From the NCBI RefSeq assembly GCF_016920785.2, contig NW_024609837.1:46998745-47062744 (forward strand): DNA of 64,000 nt, in the 5' to 3' direction. Position numbers and translations under genes: made by a program. The notes under the pieces were generated by a model. It was not told where the DNA came from. It saw only the letters and a program-made list of their open reading frames with translations, and ran no database searches. Positions within the stretch are counted from its first letter, which is position 1. Each line of letters starts with the position of its first letter. Positions 14,001 through 24,500 of the stretch are shown in pieces. Source of the stretch: Ixodes scapularis. Lineage: Eukaryota > Arthropoda > Arachnida > Ixodida > Ixodidae.

Positions 14001-17000
14001 GCATTAACAAGCCTTTGAAGGTGAGATACCTTGCTCTAGTATTAGATCTGTGGGGGCATTCTTTAATGAGGAACGCCCCATTATAAAAACACCTAAAGAT
14101 CGTGTGAACTTCTCTAATTGGTTTCACCTTAAGTCAAGACACAGCCGACGCTACGAGCTGATGGTACAAATCAGACAGCATCAAAAGCGCTCCGTCATGG
14201 TGTTCATCATGTTTCTGTAGGTGGCATCATTGGTGAACCAATCATAAATGGAAAAAGCCTAGTGACTTGCACTTTTGACGCTGCTCGATTGATCCCTTTA
14301 CCTCGTAGAGTCAACTGCGTCTGAACGTAAACTGAAACGAAGTATGGTTAACTACTTTTGATGTTTTACGTTTGGATCAGACATTTCCGTGAAGATTGGA
14401 TTCCACACCTGAAACTGCTTGCGGGTGGAGAGGTTTAAAACAGGTGTTGTGCCTCTTCGGACTGCTTACGCAGCCAAAGCGCACCGAGCCGTAAGCAGTC
14501 ATCAGAGGCTCAAAACCGGTTTTTACGGAGTCGACCGTAGTAAGCTCAAGTGCGTGAAAACAGCCTGTGGAGTGTGGCGGACATCGCCAAGATTCTTTAC
14601 ATTCAACAACGGCGTGTTGCGGGCACCTCGGTTATAGTGGCAACCATATTGTATTAAGCAGTCGAATGCGGTTGTATCTATGCGGGCCGTGCTCAAACAT
14701 TAATGATAAGACTGTGATGGCGCAGGCGAGCTCGTGTAGATTTACCATTTTCTTGAACCATCTGAGGCTGAGATTGAGACGACACCTTCTGTCTTTCTGT
14801 TCCTGTCCCTTCCCCTTCTGCATCTTCTAGATCTCCACCCAGTTTCAGGTGATTCAAGAAAATGGCAAACGTTAATGTTTCAACGAGCACTTTGTTTTCG
14901 GTCATTTGGCTGAGGAAGATTTAATGCATTCCGGTAACTCCGACTTACATTTACTGGGTTTCTTTTCTTAGGAATATCCTATTACGGGGTGATGTGCGCA
15001 TTCAACAATGTAGCGATGGGAATGGACAAGCCTGGAACGTACCAAGGTGTTCGTGTAACTACTCACGAGTTGGGACATGCGTGAGTAAAACAAACTACGC
15101 AGGTCGAATAGGCCAAAAAATTACTAATCAAATTCTCCAAACCCAGCCAAGTAAAAAAAAGCTCACGCAAATTTGTGTATTCTATATTCTTCTATATTCT
15201 TTTTGGACATACCTGGTGGCAGCAGGCACGCCTTGGTGGCGCTAGGTAGAGGAATATCCAAGCCAGAGATATGTTTATTTAGATGACTTGAATGCTTCCA
15301 GCGTGACTGAAGTTTTAATGACTGCCCCAAAACGAGAACCCACCAGTAAGACATCAACATAAAATGTGATAGTTTACCCGAGTTAAGGAACATATACTAG
15401 TAGGCAGGGATGGGCAGTATTTCAAATAAAAGTATTTGAAATACGTATTTCAAATACTTTGTGTATTTTGCAATTGTATTTAATTACAAATTGGGCAATG
15501 TATTTGGCGTGTGTATTTAAATACTAAAACGTGGGTATTTCAAATACAATTGTAATTAAATACAATTTTGTGGGCGAAAATACATCTTGTTTTTATGCAT
15601 GTGGTTGTAAGATATGGTCTCCATCCTTTATTCGGCCATGGGGCTTTTTTCGTTTTCTCCTCCGGCCTTATTTTAAAGGCACTGTCCAGAGCAGGAAGAA
15701 AACTACGTTCTGTACCAAATGCAGTGTCTCTCAATCAAGCAGAAGCGTTTAGTGACTTTGAGATTACGGTGCTAGTCCAGGTCAAGAATAGTGACGAAAT
15801 CGACGTTCACAGGCAGACTGGCTAAACAAGTGCCTGTGACAACTTGTGATGCTTTCCAGCCTGATTTCCATCCATATTTTTGCCTGGAATATTTTAAATG
15901 CGCGGGTCGTCCAGATCTTCGTAACTGGTGCGAGTTGCAACAATAAAACATTCTCTAGCTAGTGCTGCGCGTCTTGGTCGTCTCAGTTCTTTGTTGGTCT
16001 ATACCAAAATGTAATCGACAAAAAAAAAGCTGCTTGAACCTCTGTACTTTTTTCACCTATTACGTCCAAGCTGATTACTTTTTTTGTGTGATTATAGTTC
16101 TATTACGTTACTAGAGCCTCGCACACTAACTCCCGAGTGTGCGATGCAAAATTAACATGAGATACCCAGAAACCCGTTGCAGATGCCTTGAAGTCGCTGA
16201 CGCAAATTTTGAGGAATGTATTTGAAAAAGTATTTGGAGGAGACCAAATACATTTGGTTGTATTTGTATCTTGTAATTAAATACTTTTTTGGAAATGTAA
16301 TTAGATTTGTAATTAGATACATTTTTGACAATGTATCTTTGTATTTGTACTTCGATACATATTTGGATCTACTTTGCCCATCCCTGCTAGTAGGCAACTA
16401 CAGAACGTTGCGCAGAGCGTTTGCGCGAGGCCTATGCACGCAGTTTTGTTTAAATGCAGTCGGTCGCACTAATGAGCGAATCAAAACGCGCTTCCGTTGC
16501 TTGCAGCGTAGCAATTTGGGCATGTTTAGACAATGACGGTCACAAGGGTGTCATGCCTTTTTTTTTTGTTTTCAATTAAAATTTATGTGAAGTATCAGCA
16601 CATGTCCACACAATGATACGGACCTTACTGTTAGAAGAAATTTCATTGTTTTTGTGAATTAAAATGGCGTCTGCAACAACATTTTCCCCAAGTGCGCGTC
16701 AATTCGAATTCGAAGGCTACAGGAAAAAACAAAACAAAAAAAACTTTCCACAGCGTAAAAATGTTTCTGAATAAAGCACGCTAACCGGACTACATGAAAT
16801 AGTTAAATTACGCGTAAAAGGATTTAGGTATATAAAATAAAAGCTTGCCCTCTTCCACAATTTTTTTTATTATTTAGGCATTTTCTGCGATTTTAGAGCG
16901 TAGCTCTAATGGCTCGTTCACACTTGCGAAATACGCACTCACCGCCGACTGGATTCGCTCACCGAAAAAAGATAGGGCCGTTCACATTTGCTGCCTTCTG

Positions 17001-18546
17001 CCAGCGTCTCGCAGTTTCCCGAAAAGACACGAGCTGAGGAGAGCTCCAAAACCTCCTCCTTGCCCGCACGCGTCTCGTCGCCATCGTGGCCAGCTCGTGA
17101 GCGGGGACTTGACGTTAGCAAGCGCCACTTTCCCCGTGCGTTCTGATTGGCTTGGGGCGAGCGGAAACTTTTCTTCGGCTTTGAAATTCGGTCCCCAGAG
17201 CGATCTTGCTCTCCACCGGAAATTCTGCCTGCTGTCGTAGCCGGGCGTCAGAATTCTCCGGCCGCCGGTTCGCAACTGTGAACGAGGCGTTAGGCGCCCG
17301 TTTGCGCGTTTCGCGGCGTTGGCGTAACCGCGATAAATTTAGCGAAAAAATTGCCGTCACGTGACCTCAAACCAGTACAGTTTCCTCGCTAAATTTAGCG
17401 GGGAAACTGACGTCATAATACTTGAAGTGACGTCACCTATCAATCGCTTCAATCACTGACACCGACCGTTTCAAAAGTGCCGTTTGCAACCATTTTTTTT
17501 TGTAATCCCCCTGCTGTGTTTCATGTTGTATTTTTTTTTTTTTTTTTTGCTTCACCACTCCTCTTTGTAATGCTTCGGACTTGAGAGTAAATAAATGAAA
17601 TGAAATCAGAGCTGGTCTCCTGACGTCACCAAAAGCCCTGCAAAAGAAGCAGCCGAACTTGCACTCCGAATACTGTAAAACCCTTTATCTTCGCGGCCCC
17701 TGTTTTTCGCGAATCGGTCACAGATGACATAATCGCGACCACTAAATTTCGCGAATTCCAGACGCCTGCATTAAAAATCTTAAGGACCGAAATTTTCGAG
17801 CGCCCTTAAATTTCGCGAATAATTCAATTCGTGAAATTCGCGAAAATTGAGGGCTCGCGAACATTAAGGGTTTTATACTAGGCTAAAATAAAAAAATTCA
17901 GCTACATCGTGTATAGCGGTGGGCTCGTTTTATACATAACATACATAAAACATTTTGGATGTATGTACGTATACATAAGGGTAAACAATATGTATACATA
18001 ATATACATATTTGCGTCCATGCGGAACTGGGAAAATCGTGGTTCCACCTTTCTCTCACACGTGATTTTATATAACAAAGCAAAAGTAATGCCTATTGCTT
18101 AAGTAAGGTTCATTCCGTTGTGTCGGCATAATTTGCTAACTCATAAAAATAATTAAAAAAGAACGTGCAGCCTTTCCTTTCTGGTAAAAGAGGAAGACTA
18201 GCGAAGCTGTACTAAGGCAGGAATGAAGTAATGGCCGGCCGAAAGTCGGAAAGCTCGAGTCGAAAGGCTCGAGTGGTTGCCGCCGTCTATGAGCGACGGC
18301 GGTAGCTGTCCAGACTTCTGTGTCATCAGGTAATTTGAGGACACAAACGATCCTGGGGAAACTAGTCCCTAAAAGCTCCGCTGTAAAAAAAGCAGGACCC
18401 TCCCATCAACGTCCTTATATTGAACACACACAGTACGCGAAATCCACGTCAACATATGGGGCTACGTGGCGACAGCGTTGAGTTAGACGATCTTAGAAAA
18501 AGTCTGTTGGCTTACGCGACTTACACCCAGCTTGGAGAATCGCAGC

Positions 18547-18582
<36 letters not shown>

Positions 18583-21500
18583 GTTCTCTTAAATGTTTTC
18601 CCCTCCCTCCCCGCTCCCCAACAAGCAAAATCAATATTCTGTCTTCGATCTGAAGACCAGATGTGTGTCGCTGACAGGCGCAATTGAGCACGTGATGCTC
18701 ACGTTTTCTTTTTTTCTCGGCTCCTGATTGGCCTCCCGCAACAACCCGTTGATGAAGGCGCTTTGGAAGGTTCAGCAGGGTTCTACCTCTTTGTCCTGCG
18801 CCGCGTTGCGCTGCGTGACTGTGCACGTCGAACTGTGCTGTCGCAAGGATGCCCGTCCGCACAGAAAGGCACTCAAATGTCAATGTTTTTATGGGTCTTT
18901 AAAGAAAGATTACCATAATATTAAACGACCAGAGAATGGGGTAAGTTTCTATAGTGTGGTGACAACCTGAAAAAAAAAGAAAAAACATCTGAAGGAGGAT
19001 AAAAAAAATGAACGCCGTTGACTAGTTTCATACGTTGTATGAAACTTCTACGTTGTACGTTGTTTTACTTTTGAATGTTTTCAATTTCATTTTACCAGAT
19101 TAATGCTGTATATGTATAAAATCGGATATATATCAATATGTATCTACTTTAGGTTTTCCTGTGTACATGACGGTGAAGGACCTATAGCCCATATTCCAAA
19201 TCATCAAGGATCAAACTATCCAGCATGCGCTTGGGAAGAGGGCTATGTGATGAGTTACATCGAGAAGGATACGAAGGCCTTTCACTTCTCTCCTTGCTGC
19301 AAACAGCAGATGAAAGTGTTCTTCAAGTAAATAAATATCTTGGATTTTCTATTTTCCGTATACTGCGTAAGCGGCTGGCTCAACAAATAACCAAGGTCAT
19401 CGCCAAACAGTCAGTCAAACAGTATAAAAAACTAACTAACGCTTCCTAGCTAGTTTCTCATTGTAGAATTAGTTCTGACTTTTTTTCAGAAAATATACAT
19501 GAAATCTTAATAAGGGGAAGTATATATGCGCAGTTTTATTAATGTAATCTACAAATAAAAATATATCTATTAAAGGCGTTGGTCGCACTCTGGTAATCTT
19601 GAAGCGGTATTGCCAGGATTTTAATGTTGAAAGAGTTGGCAGTTTGTATTTGTTATATTGTTTATCCAAGCACAAGGTGACCAAAAACGCGTCACCTCTC
19701 CACGAAAAGTTGATATTCTGCTGCGTAGTCGCAAAGAAAAAAAAAAGGAATCATTTGCTGATTTGCAGTTGCGTGTTAAAGGTTACGGGAACTACGGTGA
19801 CAGCGTCACTGGGGGATACGCGCAAGTCATCAAAAATACGATCCCCTCTCCTGCTACACTTTTCGTCACCCCCGTGGCGAACTGACTTTTGTGTCAAACG
19901 CTAGCTGCGACCTTCGACGATGCAAATCTTTTAAAAGTCGATAATCGCGGCGGAAGCGGCTGGCGTTTTTGAAGAGAGAACCCAAGGGGAAAACACGTGA
20001 TCCCTTAGAGTATGTCACTCGAAAGACGACGTTGAGGCTTGAGAGAAACTTTGACGTTCGATTTGTTTTATACTTTTTTAATATAGAAACTAGCGCCCGC
20101 AAGAAAATTCGGTTTAATGTTCTTCGTTCCATAGGTGACACAGATTAATGTTCGCAGTTTATTGTCCAAAGTCCGAAAATCGTTGCATCGCCCCTTTAAG
20201 GGTGCAAGCAGTTTTATATTTTCAAGTATATATAATGTTGAACAAAGCATTTTAAAGCACAGTTCTTAGGTGCCCGTTTACCGCTTGAGCGTCGCCGCCG
20301 TCGCCGCCGTCCTAACTATGCGATGCGTTATGGATTTTTCCCATAATGACGTCATACGTGACGTCACATGTGAAAACACGAGGGCATATTTTTCCCGCTA
20401 TATTTGGCGGGATATTCTTCTTCTAAATTTAGCAGAAAATGTTCCCGCTGAATTTAGCGAAATAAATTTACCCTGGTGACGTCAGACGTGACGTCACGTC
20501 TGACGTCAGACTTGACGCCACTAGCGTAAACTTAGAGGGAAAAATTTCGCGGTTAAATTTAGCGGGAAAATTTTCCGGTGAACTCAGCGAGAGAAGTTTA
20601 CAATCCTTACGTCACACGTGAAGTTATATCTGATGTCACTTTAGGTGGCACATAACTTTCCCCTCTTCCTCCTCAAGAGCTGCGCTCTAATTCGGCATCA
20701 TAGAGAATTATTAACATTTTTTTTTTGTTTTTTTTTTGCATTTTTATGTATTTTTCAATTTGTTTAGAGAGCAGTTTCAAAGAGAACGCTTTATATATCA
20801 TCAAGAAGAAATATTAAAAAGAAACAACTTCACTATTCGAAAGGCCCAATTTTTTATCGGGAGAGTATTTATTAATTTTGTTATAAAAAGTAGAATAAAA
20901 GGAATAATTAATGGAAATATGATCATAAACTACTCTCGAACCTTCCATATTATAAAATATTGTCGAGGAGGAAACCCGTGATACCTTCGAAGAGAAAACT
21001 CGATAAAAGCAAGCTAACAGTTTTTACCTTGCTTTCCTACATTTACTTTCCAGAACTCTCAGTAAGGAATGCTTGGCCATTAAGTATGAATATGACTACT
21101 TCACAAGGTCAGGGGGAAAATTACCAGGAGACAACTTCAACGGAAACAGCTTTTGCAAAGCGCAGGTCCCTTCCTATCCTAATATTTTCTATCCTCAGGT
21201 AAGTATAGTACTAGTCGTGGTAGATGCGCATTTTGGCATATACACAAAATTCTTGATTACATTACACATTCCTAAAACGTAGTTCGGCTGTTTCAACGAA
21301 AACTCAAAATGCTCTACCAGTAAAGTGGTTTATAAAAAAAAAAAAAAAGAAACACACTTTTTCAGCTGATTAGTATGTGTTTCACAATTTCTGGCTGCTG
21401 GCGAGCAAATGACAGAGCTCTTTTGTTTCTTCCCTGCGGCCGACCTATCAAGATCAGCCGCGCCGTTGAAAGGAAACGGCTACGGTGGAATAAACGCTCT

Positions 21501-24500
21501 GCGCTAGAGGCGCCACTAGTAGCAGTCCGTGGTTCGTTCATTCCGGATTCATAACAGTGCGGCGAGGCCGAACCCAGCCTTTGTCGCAAGTCCTGTGACA
21601 CACTCTAAAAAAGGGTATGCGTCTACTTTCACGCACAACACTCGGAGAACCAATCAGCGCAACTTACGAAGGCAGCTCAGCGAATCACGATGCCGACACA
21701 TCTATTTAGGCCGAAAAACGCAAACCGAGTTGTGATATTAAGCAATGCAAGCGTGACGTTTTGCATTGCTTAATGTCACAACTCAGACTGCGTTTTTTGG
21801 TCTAAACGCATGTTTTCGGCATCGTCATTCGCTGAGCTGTCTCCGTAAGTTGCGCTGATTGGCTCTCCGAATGTTGCGCCTGAAAGTAGACGCACAGACT
21901 TTTTTTAAAGTATACACCCTATGAGATACGGCGACAAGGGTTCTGCGAGACAAATCATGGCTTATATGGTGCCCCAACAATGAAAGCAAAGATATATGGA
22001 GAGCTTATCTGACTTGTCTTGACGCTTTCTCCGAAGAAAATTCGGTAACAGACGCAGCGAAAAAACGCGCATTGCTGGTGTCGGCTCAAAGTTCAAAGTC
22101 AATTGAAGTCTTGAAAGCGTCAAGCTGGTCGGAAGCGTTCTACACGCTCACGTACGCACAAGACGTAGAGCGGTGATTTCCGTTATACTCGCCGAAACAG
22201 AACAAAGTGATCGCGAGTTGAGACAGAACAAAGTCATCGAGAACCCAAGAAAGATTCCTCTTTCCTGGGCTCTCCGTGGCTGTGGCCGCACTATAGAAAT
22301 GAGATTTTAACTTGAAGCCTCAGTTCTCTTCTGGGCCAACAAATAACCCCGCGGTCTAATTTCTGGTGCACAAAAACATACATAAAAATGAATCTGTATA
22401 CAGGTCATTAATACATCTGAAAACAATAAACCCAAGTATTTAACGATGGGTATACCCGTGTCGCCATACTTATGAGTAGGGTTTTGTGTTTATGGATAAA
22501 TCCGAGAAACCCCAAATATCACTCGCCGGCAGGAATTTGGTCAATTCGGATTGACCCGATAAACTCCGAATCTCGATGCACCCCTCACCCCCAGATGCTA
22601 TTTTACGATTACGTTTCACTAGCGCACAGTCGCAGTATTCCTGGAAAAGTGGCACCACAGTTATCTTTTTAATCTCGCACCATTGTCGAAAGGCGACTTA
22701 CCGCTTATCTCATCAAGGTTCATTCAGGACAACAGGTCATTGTACTTTCGGGTCACGAAGAAAGCCACTGGTTTTAATTCCAGTATGGGCCCTACTTATT
22801 GTGCTTTTGAGGAAGGGGAGGTTATGTGTAACAGTGAAAGCTATGAACCATATAGAGTCCATAAAATTAGGAAGAGGGGCAGGCTTGACTTGAGCTAGTT
22901 GGTATTTATTAAATAGGGTCAACTGAACGGTTGCAATGTAGAAAAACAGAGAGAGGAAAAGACATCCACACCGCTGTTTCCTCTCTCGGTTTTTCTACGT
23001 TTCAATTGTTCAGCTGACCTTACTCAAGACGGGCAGTTCTAACTTCTCTATTACAAACTTTACCACTACACATCTCGCGGTTGATTGAATAGGATAGGAT
23101 AAATACGGGCTTCCCACCTACCCACCCATCTCCAAGAGTTCAATTATTTTAAAATATCAACGTTTATCGAAGCACCACTCGTGTGCAACGTTTGTCGTTA
23201 GTCAAATTAGTATTGTCAATGGCAATGTCACCAACGCCAAATCTAGCTAAAAAACCATATTAATTGATAAAAGCCCGTTCGCTTTTTTCACAAGCATACG
23301 TTTACACCCGCATAATATTTAATTATTTATTCATTTATTCAATTTTAATAGGAAACACTTCGAAATTGAATTCTCAGTTTCGGAAGAATCGGGAATCAAA
23401 CAAAAATAAACTGATAATCTCCGAATTTCGACAAGAAAGAAACTCCGAAAAACACCCTTCGAATCCCCTAAATATAAATAACGAAAACACGGAATCTTGC
23501 TAATAAGGAAGATGTCATTTAGCGTACATGCAGAATGGTATCGGGATGCGAGATAAAGATGTATAAGGCAGATTCTCGAAAAACATAAAAAGCCAGTTGT
23601 ACCCTCGCTAATGGTGATAAAGAACGTAGAGGCGGGTAAAAAGATGAACTGATATGGCCGACATTGATCGGAGCATGAAAATAAATAAAATTAATTCACA
23701 TCTGTAAATTTGACTAAAATATGAATTGGTTAATTGATCACTTGATCCATTCAATCCTTCATTTGCGTTTTGTAATAGAAAAGCGTCTTGGGCTTTATGT
23801 AACTGCAGCGCGCAGACTTTCAAACTACTCGTGCAAAGGCTTTTATCGCGTAAAATAACGAAAACCGAACAAATAGCCCAGGCATAATTTTTAGACTTAG
23901 AGCTTATTACAGGAAGTTACAATACATTTATATTGCATTTTATAACCTTAGTTAAGAAACCTTTAAACGCACCCAGTTAATTATTGTGAGGTCGCACGAC
24001 AAGCGTCCAGAAGTGTGAGGAATTAGTTTCGTCGAAAAACTACAGAGAATATGTATATCTACGCCTATGGCGATCAATCGTTTGCTTTCAACTCAAGATA
24101 TCTAGAAGCGAATATGCCCTATAAGTTTTGTTGCTTGAAAGAATCTACCTATAAGAACACTATATAAAAGCGCACACAATTATCATCAGTATAGACGGGC
24201 AGAATAAATGTCTAATATTCTGAAAATTAAGGAAATATCTTTACCTGATTTGCTTTTATAAACCCTGCAGCCGCAAAAGCGATTGGACCTTCTGAAATGC
24301 AAAGTTAAATGCATGGCGATAATTGATGCTCATAGACGCTATTTGTATTTCGATCTTTCTGCACCCGATGGATTGCCTTGCTACGGACAAAATGCGGTGC
24401 GTAGGCTTTTGTGGCTTTAACATAATCTTACTGATCAAATCTGACTTTTTATACGTTTACGATGCTATTACTTATTCAACTTATATTCTGATAATATCGT

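Noticed and set aside
22683..22898. Possible extra metalloprotease exon
   Set aside because: The flanking exons already join in phase without it, it lacks the family Cys pattern, and it has no acceptor/donor pair.
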